Origin: Ardenticatenaceae bacterium
Lineage (GTDB): Bacteria > Chloroflexota > Anaerolineae > Promineifilales > Promineifilaceae
Assembly (NCBI GenBank): GCA_030065875.1
Contig: JASJCR010000009.1
Span: forward strand, 113,131-177,130
DNA: 64,000 nt
Direction of reading: 5' to 3'
This document shows, piece by piece, positions 43,449 through 53,329 of this stretch (position 1 is its first letter; each line of letters begins with the position of its first letter). The translations under genes were made by a program, and so were the position numbers. The notes beneath the pieces were generated by a model that searched no databases, was not told the origin of the DNA, and was given only the letters and a program-made list of their open reading frames with translations.

Positions 43449-44660
43449 TCAATTGTGAAATGAAACTCTGCCTTCAAGGCGATTGATAAAAATAGCGGAA
43501 ATCCCCCCGATGAAGGGTAAAACGGCCAGCCCCTGCAGCGCCAACCCCAATCCGATGGTGTCGGCAATTTGCCCGACAGCAGCACTCCCGATAGACCCCC
43601 CAAAAAACATAAACCCCAAAACAAGCCCGGCCGCCAACGCTTTCTGATTTGGCAAATAGCTCTGGACCGTCAAAACCAGAATGCTGTGCGGCATGCCGGC
43701 AAAAAAGCCGCCGAGGAAGAGCAGCAGCATACGCAGCAGCCCAGGTGCCGGTATCGCAAAAAAGAGCGGTAAAACCGCCAGCCCCAAGGCGACAATGATA
43801 ACCGGTTTACCACCAACACGATCGGCCATCACCCCACCCACATAGCCGCCAATCGCTCCCCCGGCCATATAAAGCCCGGACAAAATACCGATAATATTTA
43901 GATCAACCGACAGCTCGACGAGCAGCTTGGGCAAATAAGTCATCAGGGTGACGCCGATGGAGCTGTAGCAAATGATGGTGATCAGCAGGGGCAGCAGCGC
44001 AAGCCAGCGGGTTTCTCTTCTGGGTGATGCGGCCGCTGTCGGAGCCGCTGCTGGTGAGGCGGCCGGTTTTGATTCACTGGTGGGAGCCTGGTGAGGATTA
44101 ATGACCCAACGCCAGCTCATGGCCAGCGAAATGGCGGCGATCGCCGGCAAAAATACAAAGCTGCGATATCCATAACCATCGATGAGGACGCCGGTTACAA
44201 TCGGCCCCACAAACAGCCCCATTTGCCCCAGCAAAAAGAAAACGGCCGTGGCCTGATTGCGGTGGTTGGTTAAAACCTGGGTGGCCACAGAAGTGCCGGA
44301 GGGATGAAATGCCCCGGACCCAATCCCCATCAGCGTGATGGCGATCAGGGCAACCCATCCGTCGGTTAGGGCGGTCACAAAACCTAAGCCGCACATCCAT
44401 CCAATTCCGCCAATCACCAGCCAGCGAGGGCCAATTCGATCGGCCATCCAGCCAAACAGCGGTTGAGCCAATGCGCTGCCAATATTGTAAATGACGAGCG
44501 TAGCGGCCACAGCTACATTGGATAATCCGAGATTGACGGCCAGCAGGGCCACGATCAAATTGCGGCTGCTGTTGAGCAAATCAACAAAGAAGTGGGTCAG
44601 ACCCACCGCCCAATAATCTTTTTGGGTGGGGAGAGAGCGGATGAGAGAGAGTGAAGCCAT
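43449..44660 (-). CDS. MFS transporter, fosmidomycin-resistance-like
   Basis: A 403-residue major-facilitator protein with 12 hydrophobic helices. The first-half loop DRIGPRWLVIGG and the HPSGTSVATQVL stretch resemble Fsr (fosmidomycin resistance) exporters. The second-half cytoplasmic loop is Ala/Pro-rich (PTSESKPAASPAAAPTAAASP, split here by charged residues). Substrate unknown. The start codon is preceded by the GATACGA-type repeat array instead of a ribosome site, so its own initiation signal is unclear. The HyuA-like gene lies upstream on the same strand, 97 bp away, its 3' end inside the same array. Confidence 0.85.
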   Translation of the reverse strand: MASLSLIRSLPTQKDYWAVGLTHFFVDLLNSSRNLIVALLAVNLGLSNVAVAATLVIYNIGSALAQPLFGWMADRIGPRWLVIGGIGWMCGLGFVTALTDGWVALIAITLMGIGSGAFHPSGTSVATQVLTNHRNQATAVFFLLGQMGLFVGPIVTGVLIDGYGYRSFVFLPAIAAISLAMSWRWVINPHQAPTSESKPAASPAAAPTAAASPRRETRWLALLPLLITIICYSSIGVTLMTYLPKLLVELSVDLNIIGILSGLYMAGGAIGGYVGGVMADRVGGKPVIIVALGLAVLPLFFAIPAPGLLRMLLLFLGGFFAGMPHSILVLTVQSYLPNQKALAAGLVLGFMFFGGSIGSAAVGQIADTIGLGLALQGLAVLPFIGGISAIFINRLEGRVSFHN

Positions 44661-44780
44661 AGTGAGAGACGAGATGGGAAATACGAGATACGAGATGGGA
44701 AATACGAGATGGGAAATACGAGATGGGAAATACGAAGTGTCAGATACGAACGTATTTCTAATCTCGTATCTCGTATCTCA
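44661..44780. repeat. GATACGA/GGGAAATACGA array
   Basis: About 120 bp of short-period repeats: at least five GAGATGGGAAATACGA-like units, then GATACGAACG and an inverted piece (ATCTCGTATCTCGTATCTC, 44760-44778) that encodes the last residues of the HyuA-like protein. Both neighbouring genes meet inside it. Confidence 0.85.
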
Positions 44781-46809
44781 AAATCAGGTTGCCAAATTGA
44801 TCCACCCGGGCCTGCCACCTGGGTGGAATCACAATTGTTGAGTCATATTGAAAAACAACGGCCGGACCGCTAAAGGAATGGCCATGCTGCAATTTATGCC
44901 GATCGTAGAGAGTGGTATCTACCGCCTGTCCGCCAAACCAAACCGCTTTTTGCCCGTAAACCGCCTCTTCCAGCGGTTGCGTGGTGACCAAATAGGTGGG
45001 TAGAGCAGGCGGTTTGGCTGGGGAGATGGCTGTGAGGCGAATCGTAACCAGCTCAACGTCCTCATCCGGCTGATGATATCCGTATCGCATCTGGTGGGCA
45101 TCGTGCAATAAGTCAACCAGATTGTCTAAATCTTCTCCCAGCTGGATAGCCAGCTCGTGGGATTGACCTCGGTAACGCATATCGGCCGTTTTTACCAACT
45201 GCAGCTTGTCGGGATCGTGCCCTTCCTGCGCCATTTCGCTTTGGGCCCGGGCGATCAGCGGGGAAAACTCCTCCCGCAGCTCTGCCGTTGTGTCCAGCCG
45301 TGAAAGCGGCCGCAAAATCGTTTGCGAGTAATCTTTGGTCGGTGAGGCCACCAACATGCCCAAGGCGGATAAAACGCCGGGGATCGGGGGGATCAAAACG
45401 GTATTGATATTTAAATTTTCGGCCATTTCGCAGGCGTGTAAAGGTCCGGCACCACCAAATGGAACAAGCACAAATTCACGGGGATCATGCCCGCGCTCAA
45501 CAGAGATTTTACGAATGGCACGCTCCATATGAGCGTTGGCCACCTGGATAATGCCCCAGGCGGCTTGAGGGAGGGAATTATCCATGGCGAGAGGAGTTAA
45601 CGCTGTTTCAGCAGCCGTCACGTCGAGAGACATTGTGCCACCCAGAAACCGATCCGGGTCGAGCCGCCCCAGCAGCAAATTGGCGTCGGTAACCGTCGGC
45701 TGAAGGGGGGAAGCCTGGTTTGACACCCGTGGATAACAGGCCGGACCAGGGTCTGCGCCGGCACTTTCCGGCCCCACGTGAAGGGCGCCGCCGGCGTCGA
45801 AATAGGCGATGCTGCCCCCGCCGGCACCGACGGTATGAATATCGATAATCGGCAGGCGCAGGGGCATGTCGGCAATCGCCCCGCGGGTAGTGGTCGGTAA
45901 GCGGCCGGGACACAGGGCCACGTCGCTGCTGGTTCCCCCCATGTCAAAGGTGATTATCTCCTTAAATCCGGCTTCTCGGGCCACAAACATCGCCCCGACT
46001 ACGCCGCCGGCCGGTCCGGATAGAGCGGTTCGGGCCGCCTGGGCACCGGCCGTATTTGACCGAATCAAGCCGCCGTTGCTCTGCATGATCGCCAGCGGCC
46101 GCGGGGCGATCTGTTTGTCAAGGCGAGCCAGATAGCGGCTCATCAAAGGGGCCACGTAGGCATTGATGACCGTTGTTGAGGTCCGCTCGTATTCCCGATA
46201 CTCGGGCAATATGTCGCAGGAAAGGGAAATTGAAAGGGGATAATCCGGATCGTTTTGAGCGATCCACTGCTTTAAGGCCTCGGCAATTTTTCTTTCGTGA
46301 CGGCCGTCCAAATACGAAAAAAGTAGAGAAATGGCCAGTGATTCGATTTGTTGATCGGTGATTTGGGTAAACAGTGAGGGCAGCTGGTCGATATCAAGCG
46401 GAGTGATGATCGTTCCGTCCGCGGCCAGCCGCTCCATCACCTCAAAACGCCACTGTTGCGGAACAAGCGCGGCGGGTTTTTGGGGGACAAGGTCGTAAAT
46501 GTGAGGTCGATTTTGGCGGCCGATGGCCAACACGTCGCGAAATCCCTTCGTCGCGATCAGGGCGGTTTTGGCCCCCCGTCGCTCGAGCAGGGCGTTGGTC
46601 GCCACCGTGCTGCCGTGAACTACGGCCGCCTCAGCGGAAATATTCAGGGTGCTTATCCCGGCCAAAATCGCGATTGAAGGATCATGCGGGGTGCTGCGCT
46701 CTTTATAAATGGTGAGATCGCCCTGAGGGGTCACCCAGACAAAATCGGTGAATGTCCCGCCGGTATCAACTCCGAGGATGGTTCTTGAAGTGATCATAGT
46801 TTCAATCAT
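44758..46809 (-). CDS. Hydantoinase/oxoprolinase subunit A (HyuA-like)
   Basis: A 683-residue member of the hydantoinase A/oxoprolinase family, ATP-dependent enzymes that open hydantoins or 5-oxoproline or carboxylate acetone-type ketones. The N-terminal sugar-kinase-like fold shows ILGVDTGGTFTDFVWV, GSTVATNALLERRGAKTALIAT, and later ITFDMGGTSSDVALCPG, VGAGGGSIA and VPFGGAGPLHACEMA. A HyuB partner, normally adjacent, is missing. The last residues (LRYEIRD) are encoded by the GATACGA-type repeat. Start: ATG at 46809; a second ATG at 46797 (MITSRTILGVDTGG) is equally plausible, and neither has a ribosome site. Confidence 0.87.
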   Translation of the reverse strand: MIETMITSRTILGVDTGGTFTDFVWVTPQGDLTIYKERSTPHDPSIAILAGISTLNISAEAAVVHGSTVATNALLERRGAKTALIATKGFRDVLAIGRQNRPHIYDLVPQKPAALVPQQWRFEVMERLAADGTIITPLDIDQLPSLFTQITDQQIESLAISLLFSYLDGRHERKIAEALKQWIAQNDPDYPLSISLSCDILPEYREYERTSTTVINAYVAPLMSRYLARLDKQIAPRPLAIMQSNGGLIRSNTAGAQAARTALSGPAGGVVGAMFVAREAGFKEIITFDMGGTSSDVALCPGRLPTTTRGAIADMPLRLPIIDIHTVGAGGGSIAYFDAGGALHVGPESAGADPGPACYPRVSNQASPLQPTVTDANLLLGRLDPDRFLGGTMSLDVTAAETALTPLAMDNSLPQAAWGIIQVANAHMERAIRKISVERGHDPREFVLVPFGGAGPLHACEMAENLNINTVLIPPIPGVLSALGMLVASPTKDYSQTILRPLSRLDTTAELREEFSPLIARAQSEMAQEGHDPDKLQLVKTADMRYRGQSHELAIQLGEDLDNLVDLLHDAHQMRYGYHQPDEDVELVTIRLTAISPAKPPALPTYLVTTQPLEEAVYGQKAVWFGGQAVDTTLYDRHKLQHGHSFSGPAVVFQYDSTIVIPPRWQARVDQFGNLILRYEIRD

Positions 46810-47226
46810 CAATTAACAATTAGTAATTAGTAAAAAACCCAAGTGGCCACCGTATTTTGCAGCCGAATTGAATCATAGGGAGGGTAAGACCCTTGCTTAG
46901 ATTAGTATTTATTAATTGCTAATTACTAATCATTAACTCAAGTTGCTACTCTAACCCCTGTCATTGCTCAGGAGGAGCAGCGCAGCGAGGAATCTCGTCA
47001 AGTGGCATTCAGCCCCAGATGGCTGAAAATGAAAACGCTTCTCTTCTAAATTAGTGGCTGCTTTCACTGGAAATTGACGGGATCCTTCGCGAAGCCTGTC
47101 CTGAGCGAAGTCGAAGGGCTCAGGATGACAGGGGAGCCGTGGGCGATGGAAACACGCCATGAATCTATGTACCAGTTATTTTGTAAACCGCCATAATTCA
47201 TCTGGAAAGTATGGTAGCAACTTGGA
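46810..47226. other. Intergenic region with repeats
   Basis: A 417-bp gap. It contains two inverted ATTAGTAATTAG-type tracts (46811-46835 and 46905-46938) and a complete CCTGTCATT element (46957-47132). No gene seen. Confidence 0.55.
46957..47132. repeat. CCTGTCATT element, copy 2
   Basis: 176-bp copy bounded by CCTGTCATTG and GGATGACAGG. It shares the central gatggctgaaaat...cgcttctcttct block with copy 1 but has a longer right part containing CCTGTCCTGAGCGAAGTCG, a word recurring near 58817 (CCTGTTCTGAGCGCAGTCG). Confidence 0.88.
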
Positions 47227-48108
47227 TTAATTTTTAATTCCTAACGAGGGGGATTGTAAATCAATTACGGTCACTGTCCACAAGATTGACAGCAGCGCGA
47301 TCCGGACGGCCGCAAAAATTGTTTGAAAAATGACCTGCAGCCAGGAGGCTGAGAGGGCACCGGCCAGGGAATCAAACAGGCCGCCGGCGGTGGAAAAAGC
47401 AGCCAACAGAACGAGGGTCACCATGCCGGTCACGAGGAGTGACCGCCACTGTTGTCGCAGCAGCGGCCGTACGGCCTTAATCGCCGACCGGGCTGGATGC
47501 CCGCCTACTAAAGCCAGTCTAATGGCGATGGCCCGGTAGAGGGCGGTTGCTGCTCCAGCAAAGGGATAAATGACGAGGAGCGGTATGAGGCACAAACCGG
47601 CCGTCACCGTGCCCCAGTTGACGCGGCCGGCCATCCCCCCGGAATCAAAAACCAGGCTGAGCAGGATGGCCACCAAATCAATAATGATGAGTAAGGTCAA
47701 TAAAAAAATGGGAAATAGCACAATGGTGTCGATCACCACCAGAGGGATCAGCTTCTTGAAACCAAATCGCCACCCGCCAATCAGGGATGTTTTCTTTTTC
47801 TGTACCATTTCGGCGGCCGCGTGGATGAGACCGGCCTGATTGAGGGCGGTCACGACCCACACGCCCACCAAAAGGGCAAAGATCGAGAACCCCCAGCGGG
47901 CCAGGGCGGCCGGATTTCCGCCCAGCGCTTCGATTTCGCCAATCAGCTGGTTGATTTCTGCAAATGAGGTTGGATCGGCCGGGAGGTTAAACGGCAGCGG
48001 GGCGGCCGTTTGGGAAAATTCCAGAACGATGGCGCTTAGGAAAGCGAATCCCCAAACGGCCGGCTGCCTTTTTAGAATATCAGCTGTGGTCGATAGCTGG
48101 GCAATCAA
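47227..48108 (-). CDS. Multi-pass membrane protein
   Basis: A 293-residue inner-membrane protein with about six hydrophobic helices (for example FALLVGVWVVTALNQAGLIHAA and VIDTIVLFPIFLLTLLIIIDLVAIL). The helix order, the NQAGLIHAA stretch and an ARSAIKAVRPLLRQQWRSLL amphipathic loop recall membrane domains of the YciC/DUF975-like kind that often precede other enzymes, but I cannot name a family. Its ATG overlaps the stop of the upstream gene by four bases; the two proteins are of similar type and may form one complex or be ancient duplicates. Confidence 0.65.
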   Translation of the reverse strand: MIAQLSTTADILKRQPAVWGFAFLSAIVLEFSQTAAPLPFNLPADPTSFAEINQLIGEIEALGGNPAALARWGFSIFALLVGVWVVTALNQAGLIHAAAEMVQKKKTSLIGGWRFGFKKLIPLVVIDTIVLFPIFLLTLLIIIDLVAILLSLVFDSGGMAGRVNWGTVTAGLCLIPLLVIYPFAGAATALYRAIAIRLALVGGHPARSAIKAVRPLLRQQWRSLLVTGMVTLVLLAAFSTAGGLFDSLAGALSASWLQVIFQTIFAAVRIALLSILWTVTVIDLQSPSLGIKN

Positions 48109-49169
48109 GCGGTACCTTTTGCCGTTGAATCGAGATTGGTAAAGCCGCTCATACCGGTAAAATGCATATACGCCAGGGTGAAGGTCACCGAGCGATACGA
48201 TACCCCAACCCCATTTAAGACGGCACTGATAAGCATGATCAATAAAAACCCGATCGAGCCAAAAATAATTTGGAACGCCCCGAACTCGATCCCGTTAATG
48301 AGGGAAATCACAATGGGGGCCAGCGTCACGACAGCAACCCCGACGAGAGCGATACCGATGACGATGCCGGCGACAAAAGCCAGGGCGACATAGAGGACGG
48401 AGAGAAGGAGCATTTCGGCCACGTTTTGACGCAAAACCTGCCAGCCGTGTTTTAATCCTTCCCAGGCGCCCATTCCTTGCAAAACGGTGCCGCGTTGAGC
48501 GATCGGCCGAATCAGGGTAACCACAATTTGATATGGGATTAAAATACACGCCCCGATAATCATTAAGGGAATAAAGACCCCAAAAGCGTTTCTGATGGTC
48601 GCATCAGAGGGGGGGCCAGCAGCCAACCCGGAGAAGATCGAAATCGCAAATCCGCCAATAATCAGGGAAAAGAGGAAGCCCGGAATCGCCAGAATAAGAA
48701 TTTGACCGATAAAGGTCAACCAGTGCTGGCGGCCGTCTTGAAACGCTGATTTAAAGCCCACCTTCAAACCGTTTTCGATATCGTAAGCCGCTTTAATCAT
48801 GCCGGCTTCAGCCATTTGGCGGATGACAAAAAAGATCAGGAAGAGAATGAAGAACACGCACATAAATGCAACTGTTGCGGCAAAGATTGTGGCCAAGACT
48901 TCGGGCACCGCGCCCGTATCAAAACCACCACCTTCAAAAAACCCTTCCAGCTCTCGGCCAAAAGCATCCAACTCTTCCTGTGGAATTCCCAATGGTGCCC
49001 CCGATGGAGAGGAAGAGGGGGGGGAAAAATTTGACGGCAAGCTAAAGTTGACATTTGCATTCCCGGAGAGCGAGTTTCCCCCGCAGGCGGATAATATACC
49101 CAGCAGGAATAGGAATTTGAAATTCCAAACGATTTCCCAACCGCGTTTGAGTAATTTTGTATAGTCCAT
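48105..49169 (-). CDS. Multi-pass membrane protein, coupled to the next
   Basis: A 354-residue membrane protein. It begins MDYTKLLKRGWEIVWNFKFLFLLGIL, a common start for a family of unknown bacterial membrane proteins, followed by an exported loop rich in Pro/Ser (about residues 45-70) and then six or so helices with a middle TLIRPIAQRGTVLQG loop. The preferred ATG at 49169 has AAGGATC eight bases upstream; longer readings from ATG 49202 or TTG 49262 are less likely. Overlaps the downstream membrane-protein gene by 4 bp (ATGA). Function unknown. Confidence 0.65.
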   Translation of the reverse strand: MDYTKLLKRGWEIVWNFKFLFLLGILSACGGNSLSGNANVNFSLPSNFSPPSSSPSGAPLGIPQEELDAFGRELEGFFEGGGFDTGAVPEVLATIFAATVAFMCVFFILFLIFFVIRQMAEAGMIKAAYDIENGLKVGFKSAFQDGRQHWLTFIGQILILAIPGFLFSLIIGGFAISIFSGLAAGPPSDATIRNAFGVFIPLMIIGACILIPYQIVVTLIRPIAQRGTVLQGMGAWEGLKHGWQVLRQNVAEMLLLSVLYVALAFVAGIVIGIALVGVAVVTLAPIVISLINGIEFGAFQIIFGSIGFLLIMLISAVLNGVGVSYRSVTFTLAYMHFTGMSGFTNLDSTAKGTA

Positions 49170-49309
49170 TAAAACAGATCCTTGGATAGGCTGTGTTGAC
49201 ATTTGGGATACAGAAAATATCGCAAAATTGACGATGAACCACCAAAATGAAACAAATGTCAACAGAACCTAGCTAAAAAATGAGAGAAACTTAATATAAG
49301 ACTGTACGT

Positions 49310-50866
49310 TTACTCCCATTCAATAGTTCCAGGAGGTTTGGAGGTGATGTCGTACACAACCCGGTTGACCCCTTTGACTTCATTGACGATCCGGCGGCTG
49401 ACGTGGGCCAGTAAATGGTGGTCGAGGCGAGCCCAGTCGGCCGTCATAAAATCATCGGTGGTCACCGCCCGCAGAGCGATCACCTCATCATACGTGCGCT
49501 GATCACCCATGACGCCGACCGTCTGGACCGGCAGCAGCACCGCAAACGATTGAGCGGTGCCGGTGCGCAGCAGGCCACGACCGCGCAGTTCGCTGGTAAA
49601 AATGTGATCGGCCGCGCGCAATTTTTCTAGCCGCGGCCAGGTGATTTCACCTAAACAGCGAATGGCCAACCCCGGGCCCGGGAACGGCTGTCTCCAGACA
49701 ATTTCATCCGGTAAACCCAGGGCGGTTCCGATTTTGCGCACTTCGTCTTTAAACAGGTCGCGCAGCGGTTCAACCAGTTCAAACGTGATATCTTCCGGTA
49801 ACCCACCGACGTTGTGGTGGGTTTTGATCGTGTGTGCCTCCGGCCGGTCTTTGGCGGCACTTTCGATAACGTCGGGATAAATGGTGCCCTGCGCCAGAAA
49901 ATCGATCTGGCCCAGTTTGTTCGCTTCCCGCTCGAAGATGCGCACGAATTTTTCACCGATTATTTTTCGCTTCCGCTCCGGCTCGATGACTCCTTTTAGA
50001 TCGTCCAGATATTCTTCGATGGCGTTGACGGCGATCAGATTCATCCCTTCTTCCTGCTGAAAGGTTTGAACCACCTGCTCTGCCTCTTCAAAGCGAAGCA
50101 TGCCGTGATCGACAAAAATTGCGGTTAGCTGATCGCCAATCGCCCGGTGAATAAGGGTGCCGGCGACCGCGCTGTCGACCCCACCGCTGAGACCAAGGAC
50201 CACCCGGCCGTCCCCCACCTGACGGCGAATGGCGGCCACCTGCTCCTCGATAAAATTCTCGGCGGTCCAGTCGGGGGTGCTGCCGCAAATTGAATTGACG
50301 AAGTTGCTGAGCAGCTGACTGCCCTGGGGGGTGTGAACTACTTCCGGATGAAATTGGACGGTATACAAATTGCGTTTTAAATCGGCCGCGGCTGCAAAAG
50401 GCGCATTGGCTGAATGGGCTAAGGGAGTGAACCCAGACGGCAGGGCTTCCACCTTGTCCCCGTGACTCATCCAGACGTGCATTTCGTGAGCGTTTGGCTC
50501 GATATTTTGGAAAAGGGGATGTTCCGGGTGATCCACAAAAATATCGGCGTGACCGTATTCTCGTTTGACGCTGCCGGCGACCCGGCCGCCGAGCTGATCG
50601 ACCAGCAGCTGCATGCCGTAACAGATTCCCAACACCGGTACACCGGCCTCCAGGACATACTTTGGCAGCGTGGGTGCCCCCGGATCATAGACGCTGTTTG
50701 GCCCGCCGCTCAAAATAAACCCTTTGGGATTGTAGGACAGTATTTTTTCGGCCGGTGTCCGCCAGGAAAACAATTCGCAATACACGTTGGCTTCGCGCAC
50801 TCGCCGAGCGATCAGCTGTGAATATTGAGAACCGTAATCTAATACAATGATTGTGTCGTGTGTCAT
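49310..50866 (-). CDS. guaA: GMP synthase (glutamine-hydrolysing)
   Basis: GuaA (518 aa), converting XMP to GMP with glutamine and ATP. The class I glutaminase domain shows [11 protein letters not shown], the nucleophile in [10 protein letters not shown] (about Cys83) and [10 protein letters not shown]. The ATP pyrophosphatase domain has the P-loop [12 protein letters not shown] (about 220-231), and the C-terminal dimerisation domain contains [16 protein letters not shown] and the end [11 protein letters not shown]. Complete and of standard length. Divergent from the histidine kinase across 228 bp. I saw no purine-riboswitch-like structure in its leader. Confidence 0.97.
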   Translation of the reverse strand: MTHDTIIVLDYGSQYSQLIARRVREANVYCELFSWRTPAEKILSYNPKGFILSGGPNSVYDPGAPTLPKYVLEAGVPVLGICYGMQLLVDQLGGRVAGSVKREYGHADIFVDHPEHPLFQNIEPNAHEMHVWMSHGDKVEALPSGFTPLAHSANAPFAAAADLKRNLYTVQFHPEVVHTPQGSQLLSNFVNSICGSTPDWTAENFIEEQVAAIRRQVGDGRVVLGLSGGVDSAVAGTLIHRAIGDQLTAIFVDHGMLRFEEAEQVVQTFQQEEGMNLIAVNAIEEYLDDLKGVIEPERKRKIIGEKFVRIFEREANKLGQIDFLAQGTIYPDVIESAAKDRPEAHTIKTHHNVGGLPEDITFELVEPLRDLFKDEVRKIGTALGLPDEIVWRQPFPGPGLAIRCLGEITWPRLEKLRAADHIFTSELRGRGLLRTGTAQSFAVLLPVQTVGVMGDQRTYDEVIALRAVTTDDFMTADWARLDHHLLAHVSRRIVNEVKGVNRVVYDITSKPPGTIEWE

Positions 50867-51094
50867 AAGAAAACTCGTCCGTGGATTAGAAAATAAACTT
50901 TTTTACAGTTGTTTTATGGGAAGCGTGGCACACTATTGGACGCAAGGCGTTATTTTTAACGAGGGGATTGTAGGCCAATTGTAGCATCGAAACCCAGGGG
51001 GTGACCACATCATCCTTGAAAGTCGCCTGTTATGTGATAACATCCGGCCATCAAAAGGGTCATTATCCACCATCCCATACCAAATCAATATCCT

Positions 51095-52870
51095 GTGAAC
51101 AAAGATCTGGAAAACCCAATGCAGCAAAAGTCGACTACCCAAGAAGAGCGTCTGGATGCCCTTTATCGCATCAGCATGCGCTTAGGCTCAACCCTTGATT
51201 TAAAAGAAATTTTAAACCTCGTTATTGATTCAGTCATTCAGCTGGTGGGCGCAGAGCGCGGGTTTGTGGTTCTTGTCGACGAATGGGGGCGGTTGCGCAC
51301 GATGACCGCCCGGGGTGTGGACACGGAAAATATTACGCAGGATGAAGTGCCGGTCAGCCGCACCATCGTGCAGCGGGTGGTAGCCACCGGTGAACCGATT
51401 TTAACCAGCAATGCCCAGGATGATGCTCGATTTGCCGACCGGGCCAGCGTGATCGGTTTTCAATTCCGATCAATTATGTGCGCCCCGCTGCGGGCCCGCG
51501 GCCGGATCAGCGGGGCGATTTTTGTCGATAATCGGATGTTGTCCGGCGTATTTAATGATGATGACCTCGATTTATTATCGACTTTTGCCAACCAGGCGGC
51601 CATGGCCATCGACAATGCCCGTTTGTTCCAGCAAACCGATCAGGCGTTGACCAACCGGGTGGAAGAGCTGGCGCTTTTTCAGCGAATTGACCGCGAGCTG
51701 CACAAATCACTGGATTTAGAGCTAACCCTCGATTTGGTTTTGGATTGGGTGATTCGCCTGACTCAGGCGGAAATCGGTGCGGTGGGGGTTTTGAAGCTTG
51801 ATGAAGAGAAGGACAGCGATCAAATTCGCATGCTGGTTCGCACCGATGAACCGGAAACGGCCGCCATCGAATATTTGCTTCCCCTGGCCCATTCGGCCGT
51901 GACTCAGGTTCGCACTTCGAAGGAAGCCCTGCAGCTGTATCAGGTTGGCGCCGATCAAAGTATTTTTGGCGGAGAGGTACAGGCGCAGCTGGTTGTGCCG
52001 ATCATTATCGATGAACAGGTGATGGGAATTACCTTTTTGGAAACCAATCGGGTTTCAAAATTTCTGGAAGAAGACATCGATGTGGCCAAGCGGCTGGCAG
52101 ATCGGGCGGCCGTAGCCATCGGAAACGCCCGTCTTTACCAGCGGCTACAAGATTCAATCGAACAGCGGTATAAATTTACCTCTTTGATGACCCATGAACT
52201 TCGTCTCCCACTAACTTCGATCAAAGGGTACGGGGATTTATTGGCCAAGGAAAAGGGGGGAAGTTTAACCGAGAAACAAGCCAACTTTGTAGAAACAATT
52301 CGCCGCAATGCAGATCGAATGAACGATCTCATCGACACGATAGGTGATATCAACCGTTTGGAAAGCAATCGATATTCATTTGAGATCGAACAATACGACT
52401 GTCACCAGCTGGTTGAAGAAACGGTTGACCTTTATCGCCAGAAAATTTTGGATAAAGAGCAAACAATCGAGATTGAAAACGCTGAAGATCGACTGGTTGC
52501 CATTGGTGATCCGCGCGCCGTAAGTCGAATTCTGACTAATCTGCTCGAAAATGCGCATCGTTATACTGAGGCGAATGGGAGTATTGTCATGCGCAATATG
52601 TCTCATCGCGCTGACGGGCATATTTATATAAAATATGAAGTAAGCGATACGGGAGTTGGGATGAGTGAAGATGACCAGACTCGTATCTTTTACCAATTTT
52701 ACCGGGGATCAGATCCGGTTGTTCGCGATCAGCCTGGCTGGGGTTTGGGGTTAACGTTAGCCAAAAGCCTGGCCGAAGCCCTTGGCGGATCGATTCAAGT
52801 CACCAGCGAATTGAATAAAGGAACGACCATGACTTTGCTCGTGCCACGAGATGCCAAGCTGCGAGGATAA
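51095..52870 (+). CDS. Sensor histidine kinase with two GAF domains
   Basis: A 591-residue soluble sensor kinase. Domain order: GAF 1 (about 25-180, starts ERLDALYRISMRLGSTLDLKEIL, ends FANQAAMAIDNARLFQ), GAF 2 (about 195-350, ends DRAAVAIGNARLYQRL), HisKA with H-box MTHELRLPLTSIKGYG (His367), and HATPase with N-box NLLENAHRY, G1 DTGVGMS and G2 GWGLGLTLAKS. No membrane segment, so it likely senses a cytosolic ligand or redox state. The GTG start is weak; ATG at 51119 is an alternative. Followed on the same strand by a small protein and a receiver-cyclase protein, a plausible signalling unit. Confidence 0.9.
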   Translation: MNKDLENPMQQKSTTQEERLDALYRISMRLGSTLDLKEILNLVIDSVIQLVGAERGFVVLVDEWGRLRTMTARGVDTENITQDEVPVSRTIVQRVVATGEPILTSNAQDDARFADRASVIGFQFRSIMCAPLRARGRISGAIFVDNRMLSGVFNDDDLDLLSTFANQAAMAIDNARLFQQTDQALTNRVEELALFQRIDRELHKSLDLELTLDLVLDWVIRLTQAEIGAVGVLKLDEEKDSDQIRMLVRTDEPETAAIEYLLPLAHSAVTQVRTSKEALQLYQVGADQSIFGGEVQAQLVVPIIIDEQVMGITFLETNRVSKFLEEDIDVAKRLADRAAVAIGNARLYQRLQDSIEQRYKFTSLMTHELRLPLTSIKGYGDLLAKEKGGSLTEKQANFVETIRRNADRMNDLIDTIGDINRLESNRYSFEIEQYDCHQLVEETVDLYRQKILDKEQTIEIENAEDRLVAIGDPRAVSRILTNLLENAHRYTEANGSIVMRNMSHRADGHIYIKYEVSDTGVGMSEDDQTRIFYQFYRGSDPVVRDQPGWGLGLTLAKSLAEALGGSIQVTSELNKGTTMTLLVPRDAKLRG

Positions 52871-52898
52871 ATCGCGCTGATGGATTGGAGCGAATGAC

Positions 52899-53219
52899 GT
52901 GAATATCGATCAACAACAGGGACGAAAATTACTCTTAAGTTTCAATATGCGGCCGGAAGCAGGTCAGGATTACTATCAATTTGTGTTGGGCCGCTATATA
53001 CCGATTATGCGTTCATTGGGATTTGAAATGAGCGAAGCATGGGGTACCGCCTATGGAAACGGCCCAGATCGATTAATCGGCTTTGTGGCCGAGGACGAAG
53101 ACACCGTTCACACGCTTATGGATAATGAATCATGGCATTCGTTAAACAGTGAACTGCTCAAATTTGTGTCGGAGTTTAGCTTTAAGGTTATTCCTTATCG
53201 ACAGGGTTTTCAGCTGTAA
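52899..53219 (+). CDS. Small dimeric alpha-beta-barrel-like protein
   Basis: A 106-residue soluble protein starting at GTG, 28 bp after the histidine-kinase stop. The beta-alpha-beta layout (LLLSFNMRPEAGQDYYQFVLG, FEMSEAWGTAYGNG, RLIGFVAEDEDTVHTLM, WHSLNSELLKFVSEFSFKVIPY) resembles the ferredoxin-like ABM/NIPSNAP barrel. No obvious catalytic residue. Given its place between kinase and cyclase it may bind a ligand for the pathway, but this is a guess from order only. Followed by a hairpin (53277-53299). Confidence 0.6.
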   Translation: MNIDQQQGRKLLLSFNMRPEAGQDYYQFVLGRYIPIMRSLGFEMSEAWGTAYGNGPDRLIGFVAEDEDTVHTLMDNESWHSLNSELLKFVSEFSFKVIPYRQGFQL

Positions 53220-53276
53220 CCGGCCTAGGGCCCTGCAAATTAAATAAGAAGCCTAACTTAGGGGTGGGGTAAAGCG

Positions 53277-53299
53277 CAGCAGCGGATGTTCCGCTGTTG
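53277..53299. repeat. Hairpin before the receiver-cyclase gene
   Basis: CAGCAGCGGA and TCCGCTGTTG pair around a TGT loop, 9 of 10 positions with one G-U. It lies 31 bp before the preferred start codon and could affect read-through or translation; no T run follows. Confidence 0.5.
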
Positions 53300-53329
53300 T
53301 GGGGACTGTGTAACCAACTGACAAGCCAT

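Noticed and set aside
49170..49262. Longer N-terminus for the membrane protein at 48105-49169
   Set aside because: The extra 31 residues start at TTG with no ribosome site, and AAGGATC before the inner ATG fits better.
50867..51094. Purine riboswitch in front of guaA
   Set aside because: I could not find the conserved loop-loop core or a plausible three-way junction in this 228-bp gap.
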